A stretch of 64,000 nt of DNA from Nonomuraea terrae. Its GTDB lineage: Bacteria; Actinomycetota; Actinomycetes; Streptosporangiales; Streptosporangiaceae. The position numbers and the translations under genes are program-made. Positions 16,551 to 24,683 of the stretch are shown here, piece after piece (the first letter of the stretch is position 1; each line of letters opens with the position of its first letter). The DNA is taken from the NCBI RefSeq assembly GCF_004348995.1, contig NZ_SMKQ01000010.1, forward strand, positions 1-64,000, read 5' to 3'. Under the pieces are notes generated by a model that saw only the letters and a list, made by a program, of their open reading frames with translations, did not search any database and was not told the origin of the DNA.

Positions 16551-17681
16551 TTGCATTTACCGAGAGTCGGAGACGTGAACATACCTGCAGAAGCAAGTAA
16601 GGGCCGACCGGCTCAGGACGCCGGCCGCGAAGAGGCCGCACTGGCGCTGTTCTGGACCGTCGTCCACGCCCCTGACGGCGCCACCTCGTTCTGTCGCAGG
16701 TGCGCGGCGCAGCGTACGTTCCACCGGATCTCGCGGCGGCGGGCGTACGCGTGCGACAGCTGCGGCGCGCACGTCTACCCGGCCTCGGCCACGCCCTTCG
16801 CGGGCTCGCCGGTGCCGCTCGCGGCCTGGCTGGACGCCGTCGTGACCGTCATGGAATCACCCGGCAAGGCCCGGCCGAAGCAGGTGGCCAGGGCGCTCGG
16901 CGTCGACTACCGGCGCGCCTGGCGGATGACACGGCGCATCGACGAGATCGTCCAGGCCGGGGGCGACGACGCGGAGATGCTGCGCCGGCTCGCCGGCCGC
17001 TGGACGGACCAGGGCCACAGCCGCGCCGAGCGCACCCCCGACCCGGGCAGCCCGGAGGACCGCATCCGCATCGCGGCCTGCCGCATCATGGCCGAGCGCG
17101 GCATCGAGGCGACGCGCATCTCCGACATCGCCCGCGAGGCGGGCGTCTCGAACGCGAGCATCCACTATTACTTCAGGAGCAAGGACGAGGCGCTGCTGGC
17201 GGCGTTCCGCTGGGCGGGCGACCAGCTGCACGCGACCCTGCAGCACCTGCGCGACGAACGCCTGGGCACCGTCGAACGGGTCCGCCGCCTGCTGGAGCTG
17301 AGCATCCCGAGCGACCAGGGCACCTTCGAGGAGTACCTGCTGTGGCTGGAGGTGTGGGGGCGGGTCAGGCGCCATCCCGCCTTTCTCGACGAGTGCGTCC
17401 GCATGTCGAGACGCTGGGCGGACGCGGTGCTGGAGGTGTTCGGCCGCGGCGTCGAGGACGGGACGCTCACGCCGGTCGCCCCGCTGCCCGAGGTGTGCGA
17501 GCGGTACGTCGCCATCTCCGAGAGCCTGGCCCTGCGCACCACCCTCGGCTACAGCGACATGTCGGCGCCGACGGCCCGCCGCGTGCTCGCCCGCTTCACC
17601 GCCGAGCAACTCGGCGTGCCGGTCCGCCGGCTTTTCCCCGACCGTACTTGGCTCAACGGTCATTCGCCGGACGGCGAATGA
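16551..17681 (+). CDS. Chimeric regulator: IS1595-type zinc ribbon and HTH fused to TetR
   Basis: 376 residues. The N-terminal 135 residues look like the front of an IS1595-group transposase: a zinc ribbon with C48-x2-C51 and C68-x2-C71, an FAGSPVPLAAWLDAV segment, then a second helix-turn-helix (PKQVARALGVDYRRAWRMTRRI, about 108-130). No transposase catalytic domain follows. Instead residues about 165-376 are a TetR repressor with HTH ISDIAREAGVSNASIHYYFRSKDE and a ligand domain. Divergent from the MmgE/PrpD operon and directly upstream of the deacylase, it probably controls one or both. The start is uncertain: TTG here with AAGGA 10 nt upstream, or GTG at 16575. Confidence 0.85.
   Translation: MHLPRVGDVNIPAEASKGRPAQDAGREEAALALFWTVVHAPDGATSFCRRCAAQRTFHRISRRRAYACDSCGAHVYPASATPFAGSPVPLAAWLDAVVTVMESPGKARPKQVARALGVDYRRAWRMTRRIDEIVQAGGDDAEMLRRLAGRWTDQGHSRAERTPDPGSPEDRIRIAACRIMAERGIEATRISDIAREAGVSNASIHYYFRSKDEALLAAFRWAGDQLHATLQHLRDERLGTVERVRRLLELSIPSDQGTFEEYLLWLEVWGRVRRHPAFLDECVRMSRRWADAVLEVFGRGVEDGTLTPVAPLPEVCERYVAISESLALRTTLGYSDMSAPTARRVLARFTAEQLGVPVRRLFPDRTWLNGHSPDGE
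17660..17681. promoter_or_regulatory. Perfect 22-bp palindrome, probable operator
   Basis: Arms TCATTCGCCG (17660-17669) and CGGCGAATGA (17672-17681) with a 2-nt centre. It includes the regulator's stop codon and ends 8 bp upstream of the -35 box of the deacylase promoter. The short centre suits a dimeric repressor site better than a terminator. Confidence 0.6.
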
Positions 17682-17689
17682 CACGGCGA

Positions 17690-17719
17690 TTGACAGCGAT
17701 TCTCGGACGTGGCGACAAT
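17690..17719 (+). promoter_or_regulatory. Sigma-70-like promoter for the D-aminoacylase gene
   Basis: TTGACA (17690-17695), an 18-bp spacer and GACAAT (17714-17719) precede the ATG at 17750, giving a leader of about 25 nt that contains the AAGGAAA ribosome site. Confidence 0.55.
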
Positions 17720-17749
17720 CCCTGATCGCCGCCAGCGGAAGGAAACCCC

Positions 17750-19330
17750 ATGCCCGTTCCCGCCGACACCGTCGTCCTCGACGCCTCCGTGCTCACCATG
17801 GATCCCGCACGCCCGCACGCGGCGGCGCTGGCCATGAACGACGGCGTGATCAGCCACGTCGGCGGCCGGGACGAGATCGTCCAGCGTATCGGCCCGGACA
17901 CCGAGGTCATCGAGGCAGGCGGGCGGATCGCCGCTCCCGGATTCGTCGACATCCACACGCACACCGATCTCGACCTTTTCCGGGATCCGGAATACCTGCT
18001 TTTCAAGAACTATTTGATGCAGGGGATCACGACCGTTCTCGCGGGCAATTGCGGAATGGCGCAGAGGGAGCCCGGAGATCTCCTTTCCCGGCTGGATCAG
18101 CGGCCTCCCGCGGTGAATTTCGGCACCCTCGTGGGCCACGGGTTCGTCCGCACCTCCTGCGGAATTCCGGCCGATCAGGAAATCCTCTCCGGCGAGCAGG
18201 TCGAGGCCATGAAGGGCGTGATCGGCAAGGCGATGGCCGACGGCGCGTTCGGCATGTCGACGGGGCTCGAATACATTCCGGGGCTCTCGTCCCGTACCGA
18301 GGAGCTGATCGCGTGCGCCACGGTCGTGGCGGAGCACGGCGGCTTCTACGCCAGCCACATGCGCAGCGAGGGCGACCACCTGCTCGCCGCGGTCGAGGAG
18401 GCGATCAGGATCGGCCGCGACTCGGGCGCGCGGGTCCAGCTCTCCCACCTCAAGTCGGACGGCGCCTGCAACTGGTGGAAGACCGAGGCGGTGATCAGCG
18501 CGATCGAGGCGGCGCGGGCCGACGGCATCGACGTGGCCGGCGACCAGTACCCGTACCCCTACTTCGGGTGGAACCCGTCCATCTTCATCCCCGGCGAGCA
18601 CCTCGCGGCGGGCAAGGCGACCTTGATCGGCACGTACCTGCGCGACCCCGACCGCCGCGGGCGGATGAAGGCCGGGATCGTCGACCGGATCACCCGCTAC
18701 CACGGCGGCGACGGCGACCTGGTGGTGGTGTTCGACTGGACCGACGGCCAGGGACGCAACTGGCGCGGTATGTCGCTGGCGGAGATCCTCACCGAGCGCG
18801 GCGCCGCCCCGACCCCCGAGGCGGTGGCGGAACTGATCCTGGAGATGCTGCCCGACGAAAGCGACGACGCCGTCATGGGCACGGACGTGAGCAGCAGCGA
18901 CGACGCCGTCCGCCGCTACCTGTCCCTGCCGTACGTCGCGGTCTGCACCGACGGGTTCAACCAGCCGTGGCTGGCCCCGTGCCACCCGCGCAGCTACGGC
19001 GCCTTCCCGAAGGTCCTCGGCGAGTACGTACGGGAGAAGCGCGCCCTGCCCCTGGAGGACGCCCTGCGTAAGATGACCTCCGTGCCCGCGGCCCTGATCG
19101 GCCTGCCCGACCGCGGGATCCTGCGGCCGGGCATGCGCGCCGACGTCGTCGTGTTCGACGAGGGGACCGTCGGCGAGCACGCGACGTTCGACGCGCCCGC
19201 CGCGCCCGGCGGCATCGAGGTCGTGCTCGTCAACGGGGTGGTGGCCGTCGACCGCCGCACGGCGGACGGCGACGGCTTCCGGCTCGCCGCCGGGACGGAC
19301 GGCCCCGGCATGGTGCTGCGGCGACCCTGA
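17750..19330 (+). CDS. N-acyl-D-amino-acid deacylase (D-aminoacylase family)
   Basis: 526 residues of the amidohydrolase superfamily: the first metal motif DIHTHTD follows IAAPGFV, then the Cys-containing AGNCGMAQ loop typical of D-aminoacylases, FGMSTGLEYIPGL, the HMRSEGDH and QLSHLKSDG metal-site segments, and the late VPAALIGLPDRGILRPGMRADVVVFD signature. Family members hydrolyse N-acyl-D-amino acids, or act as related dihydroorotase/dipeptidase-like enzymes. The ATG start has AAGGAAA upstream. It follows the chimeric TetR gene by 68 bp that include a palindrome and a promoter. It would release an amino acid that the divergent operon could import or oxidise. Confidence 0.9.
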   Translation: MPVPADTVVLDASVLTMDPARPHAAALAMNDGVISHVGGRDEIVQRIGPDTEVIEAGGRIAAPGFVDIHTHTDLDLFRDPEYLLFKNYLMQGITTVLAGNCGMAQREPGDLLSRLDQRPPAVNFGTLVGHGFVRTSCGIPADQEILSGEQVEAMKGVIGKAMADGAFGMSTGLEYIPGLSSRTEELIACATVVAEHGGFYASHMRSEGDHLLAAVEEAIRIGRDSGARVQLSHLKSDGACNWWKTEAVISAIEAARADGIDVAGDQYPYPYFGWNPSIFIPGEHLAAGKATLIGTYLRDPDRRGRMKAGIVDRITRYHGGDGDLVVVFDWTDGQGRNWRGMSLAEILTERGAAPTPEAVAELILEMLPDESDDAVMGTDVSSSDDAVRRYLSLPYVAVCTDGFNQPWLAPCHPRSYGAFPKVLGEYVREKRALPLEDALRKMTSVPAALIGLPDRGILRPGMRADVVVFDEGTVGEHATFDAPAAPGGIEVVLVNGVVAVDRRTADGDGFRLAAGTDGPGMVLRRP

Positions 19331-19337
19331 CGGGCGG

Positions 19338-21290
19338 CTACTCCACCTCCGTCACCGCCTCGGCGAACTGGGCGGAGTACAACCGGGCGTAGGCGCCGTC
19401 CGCCGCCAGCAGCGACTCGTGCGTGCCCTGCTCGACGATGCGGCCGTTCTCCATGACCAGGATCATGCTGGCGTCGCGGATGGTGGACAGCCGGTGGGCG
19501 ATCACGAAGCTCGTGCGCCCCTCGCGCAGCGAGCTCATCGCCCGCTGGATGAGCACCTCCGTCCGGGTGTCGACCGAACTGGTCGCCTCGTCCAGGATCA
19601 GGATCGCCGGCTCGGACAGGAACGCCCGGGCGATCGTGATGAGCTGCTTCTCGCCCGAGCTGACCGTCGCGCCCTCCTCGTCGATCACGGTGTCGTAGCC
19701 GTCGGGCAGCGTGTGGGCGACGCGGTCCACGTGGGCCGCCGCCGCGGCGGCCTCGACCCGCTCGCGGGTGGCGCCCTCGGCGCCGTAGGCGATGTTCTCC
19801 GCGATCGTGCCGCCGAACAGCCAGGTGTCCTGCAGCACCATGCCGATGTTGGCGCGCAGCTCCTCCCGCGACATCTCGGCGATGTCGACGCCGTCGAGCG
19901 TGATGCGCCCGCCGGTCACCTCGTAGAAGCGCATGATCAGGTTGACCAGCGTCGTCTTGCCGGCCCCGGTGGGGCCGACGATGGCGACGGTCTGGCCGGG
20001 CTCCACGGTGAGCGACAGGTTCTCGATCAGCGGCCGGTCCTCCGTGTAGCGGAACGAGACGTTCTCGAACGCCACCCGGCCCCTGACCCGCTCCGGCCGC
20101 GCCGGCTCGGCGGGCTCGGGAGACTGCTCCGGGGCGTCCAGCAGCTCGAAGACCCGCTCGGCCGAGGCGACGCCCGACTGCACCAGGCTCGCCATGCCGG
20201 CCACCTGGGTCAGCGGCTGGCTGAACTGCCGGGAGTACTGGATGAACGCCTGCACGTCGCCCAGCGAGATCGAGCCCGAGGCGACCTTGAGCCCGCCCAC
20301 CACGGCGACCAGCACGTAGTTGAGGTTGCCGATGAACATCATCGCCGGCTGGATGGTGCCGGAGATGAACATGGCGCGGAAGCTCGAGTCGAACAGCGCC
20401 CGGTTGTGCTCGGCGAAGGTGTCGGCCGCCTCCTGCTGCCGGCCGAACACCTTGACCAGCGTGTGGCCGCCGTACATCTCCTCGATGTGGCCGTTGAGCT
20501 TGCCCGTCGACGCCCACTGCTTGATGAACTGCGGCTGCGACCGCTTGCCGATGGCGGCGGTCACGACGATCGACACCGGCACGGTGACCAGCGCGATGAG
20601 CGCCAGCACCGGCGAGATCCAGAACATCATCACCAGCACCGCCACGACCGTCAGCACCGACGTGATGAGCTGACTCAGCGTCTGCTGCAACGTCTGGGCG
20701 ATGTTGTCGGTGTCGTTGGTGGCGCGGCTGAGGATCTCGCCGCGCGGCTGGCCGTCGAAGTAGCTCAGCGGCAGCCGCGCCAGCTTGGCCTCGATCCGCT
20801 CGCGCAGCCGGGACGCCGCCCGCTGCACGACGACCGTGGTCAGCCGGAACTGCGCGATGCCGAGCGCCGCCGCCACCAGGTAGATCGCCAGCACCCAGGC
20901 CAGCACCTGGGCCAGCTCCGTGAAGTCGATGCCCTGGCCGGGCACGACGTCCATCGCGGCGACCATGTCGGCGAACGTGGCGTCGCCGCCGGCGCGCAGC
21001 CCCGCCACGGCCTGCTCCTTGGTGACCCCGGCGGGCAGCTGGGCGCCGATGATGCCGGAGAAGATCACGTCGGTGGCGTAGCCCAGGATCTTGGGGCCGG
21101 TGACGGTCAGCGCGACGCTGGCCGTGCCGAGCACCAGCACGACGATCAGCATCGCGCGCTCGGGGCGCAGCAGGTCGAGCAGCTTGCGCAGCGTGCCGCC
21201 GAAGTCGTGCGGCTTCTCCACGGGCGCGCCCATCATCCTGCCCGGGCCCGGCCCGACCGGGGGACGGCGCTCGGTAGCCTGCGCGCTCAT
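19338..21290 (-). CDS. ABC exporter half-transporter (second subunit)
   Basis: 650 residues: a six-helix type I exporter domain (about 30-340) followed by a nucleotide-binding domain with Walker A GPTGAGKTT, Q-loop MVLQDTWLF, signature VSSGEKQL (the usual Q replaced by EKQ context), Walker B AILILDEATSSVD and H-loop IAHRLSTI. The ATG overlaps the stop of the first half-transporter by 4 nt; longer upstream starts lie inside that gene. The two halves form a heterodimeric multidrug or lipid exporter of the BmrCD/TM287-288 kind. The end is convergent with the D-aminoacylase, 7 bp apart. Confidence 0.92.
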   Translation of the reverse strand: MSAQATERRPPVGPGPGRMMGAPVEKPHDFGGTLRKLLDLLRPERAMLIVVLVLGTASVALTVTGPKILGYATDVIFSGIIGAQLPAGVTKEQAVAGLRAGGDATFADMVAAMDVVPGQGIDFTELAQVLAWVLAIYLVAAALGIAQFRLTTVVVQRAASRLRERIEAKLARLPLSYFDGQPRGEILSRATNDTDNIAQTLQQTLSQLITSVLTVVAVLVMMFWISPVLALIALVTVPVSIVVTAAIGKRSQPQFIKQWASTGKLNGHIEEMYGGHTLVKVFGRQQEAADTFAEHNRALFDSSFRAMFISGTIQPAMMFIGNLNYVLVAVVGGLKVASGSISLGDVQAFIQYSRQFSQPLTQVAGMASLVQSGVASAERVFELLDAPEQSPEPAEPARPERVRGRVAFENVSFRYTEDRPLIENLSLTVEPGQTVAIVGPTGAGKTTLVNLIMRFYEVTGGRITLDGVDIAEMSREELRANIGMVLQDTWLFGGTIAENIAYGAEGATRERVEAAAAAAHVDRVAHTLPDGYDTVIDEEGATVSSGEKQLITIARAFLSEPAILILDEATSSVDTRTEVLIQRAMSSLREGRTSFVIAHRLSTIRDASMILVMENGRIVEQGTHESLLAADGAYARLYSAQFAEAVTEVE

Positions 21291-23023
21291 GCCGCGGCCT
21301 CCTGTTCGGTGAGCTGGGACAGCACGATCTCCCGATAGGTCGGGCACGTGGTCATGAGCTCGGCGTGGGTGCCGCTGCCGACCACGCGGCCCTCGTCGAG
21401 CACGAGGATGCGGTCGGCGTCGCGGATGGTGTTGACCCGCTGGGCCACGATGACGATCGTGGCGTCGGCGATGTCCTCGGCCAGCGCGGCGCGCAGCCGG
21501 GCGTCGGTGGCGTAGTCGAGGGCGGAGAAGGAGTCGTCGAACAGGTAGATCTCGGGCCGATGCACCAGCGCCCTGGCGATGGCCAGACGCTGGCGCTGAC
21601 CGCCGGAGACGTTCGTGCCGCCCTGGGAGATCGGCTCCTCCAGGCCGCCGGGCATCGCCTCGACGAACTCGCGCGCCTGGGCGATCTCCAGGGCCCGCCA
21701 GAGCTCGTCGTCGGTCGCGTCCGGCCGGCCGTAGCGCAGGTTGGAGGCGACGGTGCCGGAGAAGAGGTAGGGCTGCTGCGGCACCAGGCCGACCGCGCGG
21801 GAGAGCACCCCGGGGTCGAGCTCGCGTACGTCGACGCCGTCGACCAGCACCTCGCCGGCGGTCGCGTCGAACAGCCGCGGGATGAGGTTGAGCAGCGTCG
21901 TCTTGCCGCTGCCCGTGCTGCCGATGATCGCTGTCGTCCGGCCGGGCCGCGCGGTGAAGGTCACGTCACTCAGGACCGGCTCCTCGGCGCCCGGATAGCG
22001 GAAGCCCACCGAACGCAGCTCCAGCTCGCCGATGCGGCGTTCCGGGGTGACGGGCTTCACGGGCAGGATCACGGTCGGCTCGGTGTCGAGCACCTCCCGG
22101 ATGCGCTCGGCGCAGACCTCGGCGCGGGGGATCATCATGAACATGAACATCGCCATCATCACCGACATGAGGATCTGCATCAGGTAGGAGATGACGGCGG
22201 TCAGCGCGCCCACCTCCATGGTCCCGTCGGCGATGCGGTGGCCGCCGAACCACACGACGGCGACGCTGGAGACGTTCACCACCAGCATGACCGTGGGGAA
22301 CATCAGCGCCATCAGCCGCCCGACCTTCAGCGACACGTCGGTCAGCTGCTCGTTGGCCACGGCGAACCGCTCGCGCTCGTGCCGGTCGCGGACGAACGCC
22401 CTGATGACCCGGATGCCGGTGATCTGCTCGCGCAGCACCTGGTTGATCCGGTCGATGCGCTCCTGCATCGTGCGGAAGTGGGGGCGCATCCGCATCACGA
22501 TCGCGCCCACGATGACGATCATCACGGGCAGCACGACGAGCAGCAGCGACGACAGCGCCGCGTCCTGGCGCAGCGCGAGCACGATGCCGCCGACGCACAT
22601 GATCGGCGCCGCCACCATCAGCGTGAACGTCATCAGCACGAGCAGCTGGATCTGCTGCACGTCGTTGGTGGTGCGAGTGATCAGCGACGGCGCCCCGAAC
22701 TTGTTGACCTCCTGGGCGGAGAAGTCCTGCACCCGGTGGAAGATCGCGGCGCGCAGGTCACTGCCGAGCGCCATCGAGGTGCGGGCGCCGTAGTAGACGG
22801 CCACGACCGAGCAGATGATCTGGACGAGCGTCACACCGAGCATCACCAGCCCGACGCGGACGATGTAACCGGTGTCGCCGGTGACGACGCCGTGGTCGAT
22901 GATGTCGGCGTTGAGCGTGGGGAGATAGAGCGTGGCCAGCGTCTGCACGAACTGGAAGAGGACGACGAGCGTGATCTCTTTCCCGTACGGTCTCAACTGG
23001 CCCCGCAGGAGGCGGAGCAGCAT
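21287..23023 (-). CDS. ABC exporter half-transporter (first subunit)
   Basis: 578 residues with start MLLRLLRGQLRPYGKE, six helices, then a nucleotide-binding domain: Walker A GSTGSGKTT, Q-loop LVPQQPYLF, signature VSGGQRQRL, Walker B IYLFDDSFSALD with Asp in place of the usual catalytic Glu, and IVAQRVNTI with Gln replacing the H-loop His. Such degenerate catalytic residues mark the weak site of heterodimeric exporters, and the partner has the complete set. An in-frame extension further upstream lies within the TetR gene and is rejected; the ATG overlaps the TetR stop by 1 nt (TGATG). Confidence 0.92.
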   Translation of the reverse strand: MLLRLLRGQLRPYGKEITLVVLFQFVQTLATLYLPTLNADIIDHGVVTGDTGYIVRVGLVMLGVTLVQIICSVVAVYYGARTSMALGSDLRAAIFHRVQDFSAQEVNKFGAPSLITRTTNDVQQIQLLVLMTFTLMVAAPIMCVGGIVLALRQDAALSSLLLVVLPVMIVIVGAIVMRMRPHFRTMQERIDRINQVLREQITGIRVIRAFVRDRHERERFAVANEQLTDVSLKVGRLMALMFPTVMLVVNVSSVAVVWFGGHRIADGTMEVGALTAVISYLMQILMSVMMAMFMFMMIPRAEVCAERIREVLDTEPTVILPVKPVTPERRIGELELRSVGFRYPGAEEPVLSDVTFTARPGRTTAIIGSTGSGKTTLLNLIPRLFDATAGEVLVDGVDVRELDPGVLSRAVGLVPQQPYLFSGTVASNLRYGRPDATDDELWRALEIAQAREFVEAMPGGLEEPISQGGTNVSGGQRQRLAIARALVHRPEIYLFDDSFSALDYATDARLRAALAEDIADATIVIVAQRVNTIRDADRILVLDEGRVVGSGTHAELMTTCPTYREIVLSQLTEQEAAA

Positions 23024-23646
23024 CAGGGGGAGCTTTCTGTGAAGGGGGCGGGGGCGGGCCGCACGAGCAGCCCGTCGAGCAGGACGGAGACGATCTCCTC
23101 GTCGTCCATGTCGCCGAAGTCGCCGCCTTCGCCGAAACCGCGGTGCACGCTCACGGCGACCAGCATGAGCAGCAGCTGCGCCGCGGCCTCGGGAGAGCGG
23201 CGCATGCGGTCGCGGTCGGGGGCGACCACGGCGGCGACCGCGCCGGCGATGCGGCGACGGGAGTCCATCAACCACTCGAGGAACCCTGGGTCGGCGGCGA
23301 TCGCATCTTTGGGCAGACCCATGAGGGTGGTGTTGTCGGTCATCCGGGCTCGCAGCACCGCGGCGGCCTCGCGCAGCCGTACGCGAACGTCGAGCTCGGC
23401 GGGGATGGCGGCCAGGGCCTCTTCGGCGGGCCCCGGGTCGAAGGCGTGCATCAGCGTGGCCCGCAGCAGCGAGGCCTTGTCGGGGAAGACGCCGAAGATC
23501 GTGCCCTCGGCGACGCCGGCGGCCTCGGCGATCTGACGGGTGCTCACGGCGGTGCCGTGCTCGCGCAGGAGGGGAAGCGTGGCGCTGATGAGCGCGGCCC
23601 GCCGGTCTTCCGGCGCCATGGCCGGCACTCTACGCCTTTTACCCAT
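23023..23646 (-). CDS. TetR-family repressor of the ABC exporter operon
   Basis: 207 residues; the N-terminal HTH STRQIAEAAGVAEGTIFGVFPDKASLL is typical TetR, and the rest is a ligand-binding helical domain. It is the first gene of a three-gene operon with the two exporter halves, so exporter expression is probably induced when a substrate releases it. A well-formed TetR operator sits 15 bp upstream of its ATG (23661-23678). Confidence 0.92.
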   Translation of the reverse strand: MGKRRRVPAMAPEDRRAALISATLPLLREHGTAVSTRQIAEAAGVAEGTIFGVFPDKASLLRATLMHAFDPGPAEEALAAIPAELDVRVRLREAAAVLRARMTDNTTLMGLPKDAIAADPGFLEWLMDSRRRIAGAVAAVVAPDRDRMRRSPEAAAQLLLMLVAVSVHRGFGEGGDFGDMDDEEIVSVLLDGLLVRPAPAPFTESSP

Positions 23647-23660
23647 GTCGGGCAGCCTAC

Positions 23661-23678
23661 TGAGCGAGCACTCACTCG
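23661..23678. promoter_or_regulatory. TetR operator upstream of the exporter operon
   Basis: An 18-bp imperfect palindrome, TGAGCGAGCACTCACTCG, i.e. GAGyGAG-n2-CTCrCTC. It lies just upstream of the tetR start, where it would overlap the promoter. This resembles known autoregulatory TetR sites built on GAGTGAGT. Confidence 0.65.
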
Positions 23679-23803
23679 TTCAAATGGTTTTCCACGACCG
23701 TGAGGGAAAGGCGGCTGTCACCTCCCATGGACAGCCCAACTTTCTCTAGTTACTTTGAGTAGTAGATCAAATGCGAAGCGTGACCGACCTTGGAGGGTTC
23801 ACC

Positions 23804-24016
23804 ATGCGCCGCGTCTCCCGTCCGCTGATCGTCGCCGCTCTGGCAGGCGGTCTCCTCGCCCTGTCCGCGCCGGCCGCGTCCGCCAACCCCGACGACCACC
23901 ACCCCTACCGCGGAGGCCTCCACTCAGGACTCGACGCCGGCTTCGGCGCGGCCGCGGGCCCCGGCCTCGGCACCGGCCTGGCCGGCGGCCTCACCGGCGG
24001 CCTCGGCCTCCGCTAG
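23804..24016 (+). CDS. Small secreted Gly-rich protein
   Basis: 70 residues. The start is the ATG with GGAGG 9 nt upstream (an earlier in-frame ATG at 23771 lacks a site). A signal peptide MRRVSRPLIVAALAGG.. with probable cleavage after ASA at about residue 27 leaves a mature peptide of about 43 residues. It begins NPDDHHPYRGG and ends in Gly/Leu/Ala repeats (GLGTGLAGGLTGGLGLR). I know no family. Low complexity suggests a cell-surface or structural peptide. A hairpin follows. Confidence 0.65.
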   Translation: MRRVSRPLIVAALAGGLLALSAPAASANPDDHHPYRGGLHSGLDAGFGAAAGPGLGTGLAGGLTGGLGLR

Positions 24017-24026
24017 GAACCGACCA

Positions 24027-24053
24027 CGACCCCGCGGCCTCCCCCCGGGGTCG
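24027..24053. terminator. Hairpin terminator between convergent genes
   Basis: An 8-bp stem CGACCCCG/CGGGGTCG with an 11-nt loop between the small secreted protein and the GNAT gene. Confidence 0.55.
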
Positions 24054-24077
24054 GGGCGTTCTCCTCGGGGCGGCGGC

Positions 24078-24683
24078 TCAGCCGCGCAGGTCCATCGTCA
24101 TCGTGGAGCCCCATGGAGCGCGCCGCGCCTCCTGGAAGCCCATGGCCAGGTAGAAGGCGAAGGCCCGGGGGTTGCCGCTGCCGACGCCCAGGTGCAGGCC
24201 GGGCACGCCCCGGGCGCGCAGGGCCTCGATCAGGGTCATCATGAGGCGGCGTCCCTGCCCCGCGCCCTGGCCCCGGGGCAGGAGGTCGATGTGCAGATGA
24301 GCGGGGTGGGCGTGGAGCATGTCGGCAGGGGTGCGCGGCGGATCGTGCAGGTGGGCGACGCGCCGCCAGTCCTGTGTGCCGTCGCCCGGGTCGGCGGCGA
24401 GCCGCCGGGGATACCGGGCACGCAACCCCGGCCACCACGCCTCCTCCAGCCACTGCTCGAAGGCCGCCGTGTCGGCGGTGGCGACGACGTAACCCAGCAG
24501 CCCCTGGTCGTCGTACGCGACCCAGGTGAGCCCGGGATCCGCGATCGGGTACGGCCCGGCGTAGACGTGCCCGAGCAGCTCGGGGTCCCGGTACAACGGG
24601 GTGGCGTCCCGCCCGGAGTCGCCCGTCTCCAGGCACACGCGGTACATCCCGGCCAGGTCGAACGGCTCGAAGGGACGTATCAC
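24078..24683 (-). CDS. GNAT-family N-acetyltransferase
   Basis: 201 residues: VIRPFEPFDLAGMYRVCLETG at the start, the acetyl-CoA site as LLPRGQGAGQGRRLMMTLIEAL (R/Q-x-x-G-x-G/A), then GLHLGVGSGNPRAFAFYLAMGF, which is the conserved GNAT C-terminal motif. The GTG start overlaps the GH9 stop by 4 nt, making this the last gene of the GH20-GH1-GH9-GNAT operon. Eukaryotic-like O-GlcNAcase-associated acetyltransferases and several bacterial relatives share the 'GLHLGVGSGNPRAFAFYLAMGF' pattern, so an amino-sugar substrate is an attractive guess, but unproven. Confidence 0.85.
   Translation of the reverse strand: MIRPFEPFDLAGMYRVCLETGDSGRDATPLYRDPELLGHVYAGPYPIADPGLTWVAYDDQGLLGYVVATADTAAFEQWLEEAWWPGLRARYPRRLAADPGDGTQDWRRVAHLHDPPRTPADMLHAHPAHLHIDLLPRGQGAGQGRRLMMTLIEALRARGVPGLHLGVGSGNPRAFAFYLAMGFQEARRAPWGSTMTMDLRG

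Noticed and set aside
16536-16554. AAGG...CCTT pseudo-palindrome as operator of the chimeric regulator
   Set aside because: Only about six of sixteen arm positions pair beyond the ends; too weak.
23024-23275. 84-residue N-terminal extension of the first ABC half-transporter
   Set aside because: It is Arg/Pro-rich shadow of the tetR gene; the family start MLLRLLRGQ at 23023 is coupled to the tetR stop.
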